This document shows, piece by piece, positions 9,858 to 18,676 of a DNA stretch of 64,000 nt. The translations under genes were made by a program, and so were the position numbers. How positions within the stretch are numbered: position 1 is the stretch's first letter; each line of letters begins with the position of its first letter. Source of the DNA: CAWCCP01 sp963701245 (GTDB lineage Bacteria > Patescibacteriota > Saccharimonadia > Saccharimonadales > UBA4665); NCBI GenBank assembly GCA_963701245.1, contig OY969576.1:1178001-1242000 (forward strand), written 5' to 3'. The notes below the pieces were generated by a model. It was not told where the DNA came from and made no database searches. It was given only the letters and a program-made list of their open reading frames with translations.

Positions 9858-11413
9858 GTAACTGCTCCCACCCTCCATGCTAGACTAGGGATAGTTCGTC
9901 AAACACAAAAACTATGTCTAGAAAACCACTTAATTCTTCTGTTATAGCTGAACGCATGATTCGATTCCGTAATCTAGAGAAGTTATATAAACTTAGTAAG
10001 CAACGACACAACCTCCAGAATAAACAGATCGCTACATTAAAGCGAATAAGCACCAAACAGCAAGAACTGCTAGATGATCAAATGGTCCTCATAGAGACTC
10101 AAGCTATTCGCATTGCTGAACTGGAAGCCATGGTTTTCGGTAAGAAAAAGAAGCCACCAATTGGTACACTGCCTAAAGATCAAGATAAGCCGACTCCTCC
10201 TCCGAAACCACTTCGCAGTAAGGACTCATTTAAACGAACAATTCCAACCAAGGAAGCCGTCACTAACACTGTACCCGTGCCTGTAGGCCAGTGTGCCTGT
10301 GGTGGTCAACTCACTGACATCACCACTCACGATCGGTATGTCGAAGATATTCCACTTCCAGATATTACTGCTGACTACACTGCCAGGTTAGTGACTAAGT
10401 ACCTGGTTGCTCGGGGTATCTGTACCAAATGCGGCAAAGTAACCTCTGGCAAGGATTTAGGCGGATCGATCGTATCTCTTGGCCCAAATGTTCGTTTACT
10501 GGTTACGCATCTCATCGCTGGTCTAGGCATAAGCTATAGCCAGGTAGCCAGTTTACTACTCAGTTTGTACGGTCTCACCATGACTGACAGTGAGATAGCA
10601 AGAATATTGCAGAAACAGCACCAAAAATGGCAACCGCAATACCAACAACTCCTGAGTGACATCCGGAGTTCACCAGTGGTTCATAGTGATGAAAGTCCCT
10701 GGCCAATCCAGGATTTGCAAGGAGCTGGCTATGCCTGGAATCTCAGTGATGGCCTGAGTCCGAAAGTTTGTTTTGCTCTTCAGAACAGTCGTGGTGCCGC
10801 ACATGCCAAAACACTGTTTGGAGTAGATACCAAGCAGCCATTTAGCGGTACCCGGATTAGTGATGACTATGGTGCCTACCGGACATTGCCCGGGCTGCAG
10901 CAACTGTGCTGGGTTCATCTGTATCGATGTATTCGTGACCTGAGATACAATGACAACTTATCCGAAGAACAATTGCCTTATGTACAACGGTGGTATGAAC
11001 AGTTTGCCGCTATCTACCAAGACCTTGACATGTACCTGGGTGAGCCGTTTGATGAAGCGGTCAGAAGTATGCAAGCTGATGAGTTATGGCAAAGGGTACA
11101 GGAACTATGTCAGTATCCAGTACCAGCAATTGGTGAACCAGAGAAGCTAACCAGACTCAAGGCCCAGTTAACTAGAGCCGGCAAGGATAAACTATTCGTC
11201 TGTCTTCCTAACAATACGCCTTGTGACAATAACCGAGCCGAACGGGATTTAAGACAATTAGTCATAAAACGTAAGCGATCCTTCGGTAGTAAAAGTGAGA
11301 AAGGAGCTCAGGCCTTAGCTACAGTCCTATCCATCTGTACAACTAATTGGCGTATGAATCCAGCCACTTACTTCCAGAGCTTAGCCACGCTCGGGTAGGG
11401 TGGGAGCAGTTAC
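9858..11413 (+). mobile_element. Complete IS66-type insertion sequence
   Basis: 1556-bp element bounded by perfect 17-bp inverted repeats (GTAACTGCTCCCACCCT at 9858-9874 and its complement at 11397-11413) and flanked by an exact 8-bp direct repeat, GCTATTAG, at 9850-9857 and 11414-11421. Eight-base duplications are characteristic of IS66. It carries one transposase gene and no tnpA/tnpB, as in the single-gene (ISBst12-like) members. The perfect ends and duplication mean a recent insertion between rplY and the DedA gene. Confidence 0.95.
9914..11398 (+). CDS. IS66-family transposase (TnpC)
   Basis: 494 residues. An N-terminal coiled coil (~15-75) is followed by a lysine/proline linker, then a zinc-binding CAC...CTKC region (127-173), then the DDE core: HSDESP (Asp259), SDDYG (Asp317/318), CWVHLYR (332-338) and NNRAERDLR with Glu443. 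No frame disruption is present and the stop overlaps the start of the right inverted repeat. The catalytic set is complete, so the enzyme is probably active. Confidence 0.95.
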   Translation: MSRKPLNSSVIAERMIRFRNLEKLYKLSKQRHNLQNKQIATLKRISTKQQELLDDQMVLIETQAIRIAELEAMVFGKKKKPPIGTLPKDQDKPTPPPKPLRSKDSFKRTIPTKEAVTNTVPVPVGQCACGGQLTDITTHDRYVEDIPLPDITADYTARLVTKYLVARGICTKCGKVTSGKDLGGSIVSLGPNVRLLVTHLIAGLGISYSQVASLLLSLYGLTMTDSEIARILQKQHQKWQPQYQQLLSDIRSSPVVHSDESPWPIQDLQGAGYAWNLSDGLSPKVCFALQNSRGAAHAKTLFGVDTKQPFSGTRISDDYGAYRTLPGLQQLCWVHLYRCIRDLRYNDNLSEEQLPYVQRWYEQFAAIYQDLDMYLGEPFDEAVRSMQADELWQRVQELCQYPVPAIGEPEKLTRLKAQLTRAGKDKLFVCLPNNTPCDNNRAERDLRQLVIKRKRSFGSKSEKGAQALATVLSICTTNWRMNPATYFQSLATLG

Positions 11414-11421
11414 GCTATTAG
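11414..11421. repeat. Right copy of the 8-bp IS66 target-site duplication
   Basis: GCTATTAG, identical to 9850-9857. Its position immediately outside the 17-bp inverted repeat fixes the right boundary of the element. Confidence 0.9.
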
Positions 11422-11470
11422 CGGTAGGTCTCGCTAGACGAGCCACCAAAAAGCCGTTAAGCTAAAAGGC

Positions 11471-12100
11471 ATGCTCAATGTAACAGATATTATCCAGCAC
11501 GGTGGCCTACTTTTGCTCGGATTGTTCCTTTGGGCAGAAGTCGGCTTATTTCTAGGTTTTTTTCTCCCTGGCGATACTTTACTAATTACTGCCGGTATTT
11601 TTGCCAAACAAGGTAAATTATCTTTAGCGGCAGTTATTCTGGTAGCGGCAGTTGCCGCAATTGCCGGCGACAGCACCGCCTATTTTATCGGCCGAAAAAC
11701 CGGTCCAAAAATCTTTCAAAAAGAAGACAGCGTTCTATTCAAACCAGAACACGTTGCCAGGGCTCGGGTATTTTATGATAAATACGGCCCCAAAACGCTA
11801 CTGATTGCTCACTTTATACCCGTCATACGGACATTTAGCCCGCTCTTTGCCGGCATCGCGGAAATGCCTTATAAACGGTTTTTAACCTTTGACGCTATCG
11901 GTGACACTACCTGGGCGGTCAGCGTCACACTTGTTGGGTATTATGTCGGTAGCCGAATCCCGAATGTTGATCACTACATTTTATTTGTGGTACTCGGTGC
12001 CGTGGTGATTACTGTAGCACCGACGCTGTATCATATTGCAACACTACTAATTCGTCGGCACAGCAAAGAGAAAGCTCAAAAGCCACGCAAAGATTCCTAA
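11471..12100 (+). CDS. DedA-family membrane protein
   Basis: 209 residues with the DedA/SNARE-associated signature: helix FLWAEVGLFLGFFLPGDTLL, then GDSTAYFIGRKTGPKIF, then RFIPVIRTFSPLFAG-like HFIPVIRTFSPLFAGIAEM with the conserved Arg in the amphipathic loop, then the TWAVSVTLVGYYVG helix. DedA proteins are undecaprenyl-phosphate or phospholipid flippases in several bacteria, so a role in recycling lipid carrier in this monoderm-looking cell is plausible. The stop overlaps the convergent uvrA stop by four bases. Confidence 0.92.
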   Translation: MLNVTDIIQHGGLLLLGLFLWAEVGLFLGFFLPGDTLLITAGIFAKQGKLSLAAVILVAAVAAIAGDSTAYFIGRKTGPKIFQKEDSVLFKPEHVARARVFYDKYGPKTLLIAHFIPVIRTFSPLFAGIAEMPYKRFLTFDAIGDTTWAVSVTLVGYYVGSRIPNVDHYILFVVLGAVVITVAPTLYHIATLLIRRHSKEKAQKPRKDS

Positions 12101-14910
12101 CGAAGCAGATGTTTTAGGTAGTGGCCGGTATAGCTCTCAGCGACTTTGGCAACGTGTTCAGGTGTGCCCTCGGCAATTATTTGACCGCCGGCATTGCCCC
12201 CTTCTGGCCCCATATCTATTAACCAGTCAGCGTTTTTAATAACATCAAGGTTGTGTTCAATTACCACCATACTGTTCCCGGCTTCAACTAGAGCATGCAA
12301 CATGTGCAGGAGTTTATCGACATCGGCCATATGTAAACCGGTAGTAGGTTCGTCGAGTATATATAAAGTCCGTCCTGTTGGGCGTCGCGATAACTCCGAC
12401 GACAATTTAATGCGTTGGGCCTCACCACCGCTTAACGTCGTAGCTGGCTGACCGAGGTGAATATAGCCAATACCAACATCAACCAGGGTTTGGAGTTTTC
12501 GGGCAATTGACGGAATATTATTAAAGAAGTCTAGGGCTTGCTCACAAGTCATTTCGAGCACATCACTAATTGTCTTGCCCTTATAGTGGATTTCTAGCGC
12601 CTCACGGTTATAGCGTTTTCCCTTACAGACTTCACAGGTAACGTACACATCTGGCAGGAAATGCATTTCAATTTTAATAATTCCGTCTCCAGCACAATTT
12701 TCACAGCGGCCACCTTTGACATTAAAACTGAATCGGCCAGCACTATATCCTCGAAGTTTGGCTTCAGGCATTTGGGCAAACAGTTCGCGTATTGGCGTAA
12801 ATAAGCCGGTATAGGTTGCTGGATTTGACCGTGGCGTCCGTCCGATCGGCGACTGGTCGATAATAATGGCTTTATCAAGCTGCTTTATGCCTTCGATTTC
12901 GTCGTGACGTCCGGATACCGTACCGGCTCGATGCAGCCGAGCCAAGAGCTCTTTCGCTAAAATATCGTTTATCAGGCTGGACTTCCCGGATCCGCTCACA
13001 CCACTGACTACAACAAATTTACCAAGCGGTATAGTGGCATCTATGTTTTTTAGATTATTTTCTCGAGCCCCCTTGATGACTAATGACTTACCATTACCGG
13101 CTCGACGCTTTTTCGGTACGGTTATCTTCTTGGTGCCCGATAAGTATTCACCCGTTAGACTTTCCTGTGATTTGATCACCTCCTCAGGTGTACCACTGGC
13201 AACAATTTTACCACCATGAATACCGGCACCAGGCCCAATATCAAGAAGCCAATCGGCTGTCCGAATGGTTTCCTCGTCATGCTCAACCACAATGACAGTA
13301 TTTCCAAGTTCCTTTAAGTGCTGCAATGTTTTGATTAAACGTGCGTTGTCCCGTTGGTGAAGCCCGATACTAGGTTCGTCTAATACATACAGTACACCGG
13401 TCAGACCCGATCCAATCTGGGTCGCTAACCTAATACGCTGCGCCTCACCACCACTGAGGGTCGCCGCGCTTCTCAATAGATTTAAATAATTTAAGCCTAC
13501 GTCTTGTAGAAACTGTAAGCGCGCCATTATTTCTTTGAGAATCAAAAACGCAATCTTGGTATCCTTCTCAGACAACGACAGACCTTTAAACCAACTCAAT
13601 GCCTCATCAATAGACAATTGACAGATGTCCATAATTGACTGCTTAGCGATAGTAATGGCCAAGACTTCCGGCTTCAAACGCAAACCATGACAAGCATGGC
13701 ATGGTTTTTCCTGCATAAACCGTTCAATGTCTCGCCGAATAAAATCACTATCGGTTTCTCGGTGGCGACGTTCTAGATTCGGCACTACGCCCTCATAGGT
13801 TGTTTCAAAACTACGACCAATGCCAAGCGCGACACGAAACGTTTCCTTACCCGTACCATACATGACTTTGTTCATTTGCTCGGCGGTAAGTTCTTGGGTC
13901 GGGACATGCAGACTAAAATTATATTTGTCGGCAACGGCCTGAAGCTTCTTCATATACCAGTTATCAACGTTGATACGGTTATACGGACGGATGGCACCTT
14001 CAGCAATCGTCAACTTACCATTTGGCATAACAAGTTCGGGGTCTACTTCAAGTCGGTTGCCTAGCCCTGTACAGACTGGACACGCGCCAAAAGGACTATT
14101 AAAACTAAAGGTCCGTGGTTCGAGGTCGGGAATAGAAACTTCCGGATGATCGGGGCACGCGTACATCAAGCTATAGATCCAGGTCTCATCCGAATCGGCG
14201 TCCAAAATGACTATTTTACCTTCAGCGACATCAAGTGCCTGTTCGACTGACTGAACCAGTCTCGATCGGCTATCTTCGTTATTTACTAAGCGGTCAACGA
14301 CAATTTCAATCCGATGACGATAACTTTTATCTAATTCTGGAAATTCATCAAGAGCATAGACTACACCATCGACCCGAGCTCTCGCAAAACCTGCTCGTTG
14401 GTACTGTTCCGGTATGTGCTCAAACGCACCCTTCTTATCGATAACGATTGGCGCCAGCACCAGCAACCGCTTGTCGGCTGTTGTTGCTATGATCTGATCG
14501 ACGATACCGGTTGATGTTTGTCGTACGACCGGTTGACTATCTATCGGGCAATGGGGAACGCCAACTCGGGCAAATAATAACCTCAGGTAGTCATATATTT
14601 CAGTCACCGTTGCCACGGTTGATCTTGGATTACGTGATGTTGATTTTTGATCAATTGAGATTGCAGGTGAGAGGCCGTCAATCTGATCGACATCCGGCTT
14701 TTCCATCAATCCCAAAAACTGTCTTGCATAACTGCTCAGACTTTCGACATAGCGGCGCTGGCCTTCGGCATAAATAGTATCAAACGCCAAACTCGATTTA
14801 CCCGAGCCTGATAAACCAGTAATGACGACTAGTTGATTTCTTGGAATGCTGACATCGATATTCTGTAAATTATGTTCGCGCGCGCCCTTGACAACAATAT
14901 TTTCAGCCAC
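12097..14910 (-). CDS. uvrA: Excinuclease ABC subunit A
   Basis: 937 residues, normal length for UvrA, the damage-recognition ATPase of nucleotide excision repair. Two ABC ATPase modules: Walker A GLSGSGKSS near the N-terminus and GVSGSGKSS near residue 630; signatures LSGGEAQRI occur twice. Zinc-binding Cys pairs CPVC/CHAC in the first half and CENC/CEVC around MHFLPDVYV in the second are present. Translation starts at GTG (14908-14910) preceded by GGGAG. A TATAAT box on the minus strand (14937-14942) and a palindrome between it and the start suggest simple promoter control. Confidence 0.97.
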   Translation of the reverse strand: MAENIVVKGAREHNLQNIDVSIPRNQLVVITGLSGSGKSSLAFDTIYAEGQRRYVESLSSYARQFLGLMEKPDVDQIDGLSPAISIDQKSTSRNPRSTVATVTEIYDYLRLLFARVGVPHCPIDSQPVVRQTSTGIVDQIIATTADKRLLVLAPIVIDKKGAFEHIPEQYQRAGFARARVDGVVYALDEFPELDKSYRHRIEIVVDRLVNNEDSRSRLVQSVEQALDVAEGKIVILDADSDETWIYSLMYACPDHPEVSIPDLEPRTFSFNSPFGACPVCTGLGNRLEVDPELVMPNGKLTIAEGAIRPYNRINVDNWYMKKLQAVADKYNFSLHVPTQELTAEQMNKVMYGTGKETFRVALGIGRSFETTYEGVVPNLERRHRETDSDFIRRDIERFMQEKPCHACHGLRLKPEVLAITIAKQSIMDICQLSIDEALSWFKGLSLSEKDTKIAFLILKEIMARLQFLQDVGLNYLNLLRSAATLSGGEAQRIRLATQIGSGLTGVLYVLDEPSIGLHQRDNARLIKTLQHLKELGNTVIVVEHDEETIRTADWLLDIGPGAGIHGGKIVASGTPEEVIKSQESLTGEYLSGTKKITVPKKRRAGNGKSLVIKGARENNLKNIDATIPLGKFVVVSGVSGSGKSSLINDILAKELLARLHRAGTVSGRHDEIEGIKQLDKAIIIDQSPIGRTPRSNPATYTGLFTPIRELFAQMPEAKLRGYSAGRFSFNVKGGRCENCAGDGIIKIEMHFLPDVYVTCEVCKGKRYNREALEIHYKGKTISDVLEMTCEQALDFFNNIPSIARKLQTLVDVGIGYIHLGQPATTLSGGEAQRIKLSSELSRRPTGRTLYILDEPTTGLHMADVDKLLHMLHALVEAGNSMVVIEHNLDVIKNADWLIDMGPEGGNAGGQIIAEGTPEHVAKVAESYTGHYLKHLLR

Positions 14911-14919
14911 AATACTCCC

Positions 14920-14933
14920 TCGACTTTAGTCGA
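14920..14933. promoter_or_regulatory. Palindrome in the uvrA leader
   Basis: TCGACTTTAGTCGA has perfect 6-bp arms (TCGACT/AGTCGA) around TT. It sits between the uvrA -10 box (minus strand, 14937-14942) and the start codon at 14910, covering the likely transcription start. An operator for a repressor such as an SOS regulator is possible; it does not match the classical LexA boxes. Confidence 0.4.
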
Positions 14934-15031
14934 TCTATTATACCGGAGAATCAAGATTTTTGCTACTGTCTGTGCCGTGATATCACTTATAAAAGTCGTG
15001 GAGAGAAGGTGCTTACGGTTATATAAACTAT

Positions 15032-15067
15032 AGTTGCATATTTTTCAATTAAATGTATAATGCAACT
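15032..15067 (+). promoter_or_regulatory. Promoter framed by inverted repeats
   Basis: -35 TTGCAT (15034-15039), 16-bp spacer and -10 TATAAT (15056-15061). An exact 8-bp inverted repeat, AGTTGCAT (15032-15039) and ATGCAACT (15060-15067), overlaps both promoter elements, a typical layout for an operator. It drives the small gene at 15086. Confidence 0.55.
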
Positions 15068-15085
15068 TAACTAAAGGGGCGCCGC

Positions 15086-15355
15086 ATGTATTCATTCTTT
15101 GTCCTGGGGCTTATTCCAGGCACATCTCTTCAAATCACTTTTCTTATCTGGTTAGATAGTATCTTAGTAACAATTGAATTCATGTGCGCGGTTTGGCTGT
15201 GTCGTCGACACCCCAGCGTGATTAATCGTCTCCTTCATCAAGTCACCTATCGGCTGATCTATGGCCTTTTACATATGAGACTGGCGCTCTTAAATCGGTT
15301 TAAAAACATTACCTTACTTGAAGATGATGTTTGGCAATTAAACTGGGACGAGTGA
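15086..15355 (+). CDS. Small membrane protein of unknown function
   Basis: 89 residues from an ATG preceded by AAAGGGG. A hydrophobic helix (~2-40, including LGLIPGTSLQITFLIWLDSILVTIEF) is followed by a basic, Arg/His-rich stretch and an acidic end (LLEDDVWQLNWDE). No family recognised. Support comes from the good promoter and Shine-Dalgarno sequence; the last 18 bp overlap the convergent exonuclease gene. I would expect a membrane-attached peptide, function unknown. Confidence 0.6.
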   Translation: MYSFFVLGLIPGTSLQITFLIWLDSILVTIEFMCAVWLCRRHPSVINRLLHQVTYRLIYGLLHMRLALLNRFKNITLLEDDVWQLNWDE

Positions 15356-16780
15356 TTGTCCATATAATTGCAGCTCTTCGAGAAGAAAACGTTTCTCTTT
15401 CGACAATGAGGTTTGGTCTAATTCGGTGAGTTTTGTGAAGTATGTCGCCAAGCGACTCTGATCGCCATTGTCAACTAAACGATATCGGCAGAAATCGAGC
15501 CATTCATCTTGTTCAGTTTGACTGAGCGTATCGGGGTAGTTTCTGGCTTTATAAAGTGGTAAGAGAAGCCGTAAACGTCCGTCGGCAAGCACAGATTTAA
15601 ACTTTTCAAATTCCTGAGGATCTGTTTGATGAATTTTTGTCATAGTTTGCTTATCTCGGGGCGAGATAAAACCATCATAAAGTCGCGCATCTACAGCTTG
15701 CCGGTCGTGCGGATCAGTAGTTTGCTTAGCTGATTGTTCGTCATTGAGTTTTTCAATAATCGCTTCAATTTTTCGATATAACTCATCTTGATGCTGCCGC
15801 AACAGTTTAAGGTGTTTTGTTACTGTCGCAAGGGTCAGACCAAGTCGTTCCTGTGTTGCACTATCTTTTATGACGCCGAGCGGTGCAACTGCTGGGTTAC
15901 GATTATATTTCATGGTTTTTATCGGTAGTCTCACTGCCTTCGGATCTCGATTGTATTGCCAGGCTTTGGCAAGTTCTTCAATAGACATGCTTACAAATGG
16001 TAGTGGATCGTAACGTAAGTCGTATATGAGTGCCGTATCTTTATTTGGATGTTGCCCTAAACGCACGCCGACAGAGGTATGGAGAACACTTGAGGGATAG
16101 TGTCCACTAGTGTAAATAAAAGGTTGACCGCTCTCGACAAGTTCCGCAACTTGCGATTTATGACGGTGCGTAAACAGATAGTTATAAAAATCTGGTTGTT
16201 TGGACCGGAGCAGTTTCGCGATCTCAATGGTTGCTTGCACGTCGGCCAGCGCGTCATGGGCATTCTGATGATCAATCTTATTTGCTTTGGTTAGTAGTTC
16301 TAGTCGGTTAACCGCTTTACCGGTACTATCAAATGGCCATTCTATGCCATCCGGTCGTAGTGCTCTCGCCATTCTGACAACATCAAGTAAATCCCATCGA
16401 CCACAACCGTTTGCCCACTGCCATTCATAGGCGTCATAAAAATTCCGATAAAGTGTGTACCGCATAAATTCATCATCAAAACGAATATTGTTAAAACCGA
16501 CGAAAACGGTATCGGGTTTTACAATCTTAGTCTGAAACAATTTCAGAAAATCAGCTTCACTAATGCCCTCAGAAAGAGTAATTTGCGGCGTGATACCTGT
16601 TAATAGTATTGCATTTGGGTCCGGTAAAATATCCGGCGTTAATTTGACATATGTTTGAATAGGCTCATCAATTGGCCGTAAATTAAGATCGGTTCTTTGG
16701 CCAGCGAATTGCATTATACGGTCCTGTCTTGGATCAATACCGCTGGTTTCCAAATCGTAAAAGAAGTAGTTCACAGACAT
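15338..16780 (-). CDS. sbcB: Exodeoxyribonuclease I
   Basis: About 480 residues from MSVNYFFYDLETSG (ATG at 16778-16780; an upstream in-frame ATG at 16816 adds 12 residues that do not fit the family). Degrades single-stranded DNA 3' to 5' in repair and recombination. DEDDh exonuclease residues are visible: YDLETSG, the Asp in GFNNIRFDDEFMRY, and HDALADVQATI. The C-terminal half matches the SH3-like and helical ExoI regions (e.g. RYRLVDNGDQ). Length equals the E. coli enzyme. ExoI is uncommon in reduced genomes. Confidence 0.92.
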   Translation of the reverse strand: MSVNYFFYDLETSGIDPRQDRIMQFAGQRTDLNLRPIDEPIQTYVKLTPDILPDPNAILLTGITPQITLSEGISEADFLKLFQTKIVKPDTVFVGFNNIRFDDEFMRYTLYRNFYDAYEWQWANGCGRWDLLDVVRMARALRPDGIEWPFDSTGKAVNRLELLTKANKIDHQNAHDALADVQATIEIAKLLRSKQPDFYNYLFTHRHKSQVAELVESGQPFIYTSGHYPSSVLHTSVGVRLGQHPNKDTALIYDLRYDPLPFVSMSIEELAKAWQYNRDPKAVRLPIKTMKYNRNPAVAPLGVIKDSATQERLGLTLATVTKHLKLLRQHQDELYRKIEAIIEKLNDEQSAKQTTDPHDRQAVDARLYDGFISPRDKQTMTKIHQTDPQEFEKFKSVLADGRLRLLLPLYKARNYPDTLSQTEQDEWLDFCRYRLVDNGDQSRLATYFTKLTELDQTSLSKEKRFLLEELQLYGQSLVPV

Positions 16781-16844
16781 GCAATATTTAGTGTAGCATT
16801 CCCGGTGATATGTCATTTCATTGCTTTACAAATACCAGTGCAAA

Positions 16845-17335
16845 TAGAGCATAACTATTGCGTATGCGTATTCACCCCAGCACCTTTGCAATATTTCTTG
16901 CGGTGTCTGATTGTTAATTCCCATGTGTAGTCTAGTAGTGTTGCAGTAGGGCATGTAGGTAGCTAATCTCTGCGATGTAGTTTCCTTAGTTAAGCATTCA
17001 TCTGCGGTATGCGGTTAAAGCGTTCAATGTGAGCATTGTCGTTAGATTGCCTCACTCTACTGTGTCTTAGAGCAATGCCTTTCCAAGCCAAGCGATCGCC
17101 AAAGTCTTTAGAGAACTCTGGGCCATTATCTGTTTGCACCATAACAAAGGGCCGGCCAAACTCTACGCTGGGCGACCGATAGGTCACCAGTGCCTGGTAT
17201 GGCAGATTTGAGATGGATGGGCGAAAGATTACACATGCCGAGTGTTGATCAAGGTCAAGTCTATCTTGATATGCTCTCAATTCAAGCTTGGGCAGTCCAA
17301 ATGAGTAGTGCTAATTAACGAAGCGAGAAATCAAG
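16845..17335 (-). pseudogene. Transposase relic (IS3/IS481-like rve integrase core)
   Basis: The frame from 17280 to 16990 encodes QTDNGPEFSKDFGDRLAWKG and NAHIERFNR, the second Asp and the Glu of a DDE integrase core. It then shifts: continuing to about 16850 in another frame gives DECLTK... YCNTTRLHMGINNQTPQEIL, the usual C-terminus. The N-terminal DNA-binding part is absent, and the region before 17280 carries stops. No terminal repeats were found. A decayed fragment, not functional. Confidence 0.85.
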
Positions 17336-17340
17336 ACAAA

Positions 17341-18615
17341 TTAGTTATAGGTAAGTTTTTTATCCCCAATAACCACTACACCGGAATCTTTTATGCCTTG
17401 TCTGAGTAACTCATGCTCGATACCCATCTTACGCATAATATGCCGTAATCTCAGCACCGCTTCCGGATTAGTAAAATCAGTTCGGACTGCAAACGTTTCA
17501 ATACGTGGACCACTTATACGAAACTTTTCTCCTTCTTTTGTCACCTGCCATTGATTCGTTGTATCAGCTAAACGAAGTACCGGTATCTCATCAACAATTT
17601 TCTGCGGCTGTATCTTTTTTCGACTAGTTAAAACCATCTTTTTAATTGCGAATAATAAATCACTTACTCCTTGGCCAGATTTGGAGGAGATGGCATGGAT
17701 TGGCGTTTTAGCGGGCACAACACGCCTTAATTGATGCATCAGATCCTCAGTAATTTCACTATCCAAACCCTCGATTTTCGTCAATGCGACCACTTCCGAT
17801 CGCTTGGCAAGTTCTTTGTCATACTCTTTTAATTCCTGACGAACAGTCTGATAGGTGATTGCAACATCATCGTTGTAGGCATCAATTAAATGTAGAATGA
17901 CTGCCGTTCGCTCAATATGTCGCAGAAAATCATGCCCAAGGCCTTTGCCCTCTGCAGCCCCCTCTATTAATCCGGGAATATCAGCGACGAGTACAGTAGT
18001 TTGTTTATCGATATCAACTACCCCAAGGTTCGGAGTAAGCGTAGTGAATGGGTAGTCCGCTATTTCCGGACGAGCATTAGAGGTCGTTGCTAAAAAAGTT
18101 GATTTCCCTGCATTGGGCATACCGACTAAACCGACATCAGCAATTAATTTTAACTCCATTACTGCAGTCAGTTGGTCACCTGGTTCACCTTTTTCGGCAA
18201 ATTTTGGTGCCTGACGACGAGAACTCACAAAATGAGCGTTGCCAAATCCTCCCTTACCGCCAAAGGCAATCGTCGCCTGTTGCCCATCTTCAACTAGGTC
18301 AGCAAGCGTTTCGCCACTTTCTGTTGTCACATAGGTGCCGACTGGTACTGCGACAATTAAATCCTTCGCACTTCTCCCGTGTTTTCGAGTTTTATCACCA
18401 GGATTGCCCGACCCAGCCTTTATCTCCTTTTGAAAGCGAAAAGCAGCTAACGTGTCCTGGTTGCGACTAGCTTGTAATATGACATCACCACCGTCACCAC
18501 CGTCACCACCGTCAGGACCACCGCGATCAACAAATTTTTCATGCCGAAAGCTAATTTTGCCGTCACCACCGTCACCAGCAATGACCTTAACGACCACTTT
18601 ATCTACAAAACTCAT
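17341..18615 (-). CDS. obg: GTPase Obg/CgtA
   Basis: 424 residues. Residues 1-158 are the Obg fold with its glycine-rich repeats (GGPDGGDGGDGGDV); 159-~330 are the G domain with G1 GMPNAGKST, G3 DIPGLIEGA and G4 TKIE (usually NKxD); the C-terminal ~75 residues match the Obg C-terminal domain. Essential GTPase of 50S assembly and stress signalling. Obg proteins bind ppGpp in several bacteria, relevant because an alarmone enzyme lies in this window at 53 kb. Confidence 0.96.
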   Translation of the reverse strand: MSFVDKVVVKVIAGDGGDGKISFRHEKFVDRGGPDGGDGGDGGDVILQASRNQDTLAAFRFQKEIKAGSGNPGDKTRKHGRSAKDLIVAVPVGTYVTTESGETLADLVEDGQQATIAFGGKGGFGNAHFVSSRRQAPKFAEKGEPGDQLTAVMELKLIADVGLVGMPNAGKSTFLATTSNARPEIADYPFTTLTPNLGVVDIDKQTTVLVADIPGLIEGAAEGKGLGHDFLRHIERTAVILHLIDAYNDDVAITYQTVRQELKEYDKELAKRSEVVALTKIEGLDSEITEDLMHQLRRVVPAKTPIHAISSKSGQGVSDLLFAIKKMVLTSRKKIQPQKIVDEIPVLRLADTTNQWQVTKEGEKFRISGPRIETFAVRTDFTNPEAVLRLRHIMRKMGIEHELLRQGIKDSGVVVIGDKKLTYN

Positions 18616-18676
18616 ATCTTATAAGTATAACGTATTTTAAAGTGATGACCTGAGATCATTCAAATAGGGCATTACT

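Noticed and set aside
11434..11676. Minus-strand frame of 80 codons inside the DedA gene
   Set aside because: It overlaps the conserved DedA helices; no motif of its own.
18483..18535. Tandem CACCGTCAC-like direct repeats
   Set aside because: They encode the Gly-Gly-Asp repeats of the Obg domain and are normal for the family, not a CRISPR or tandem array.
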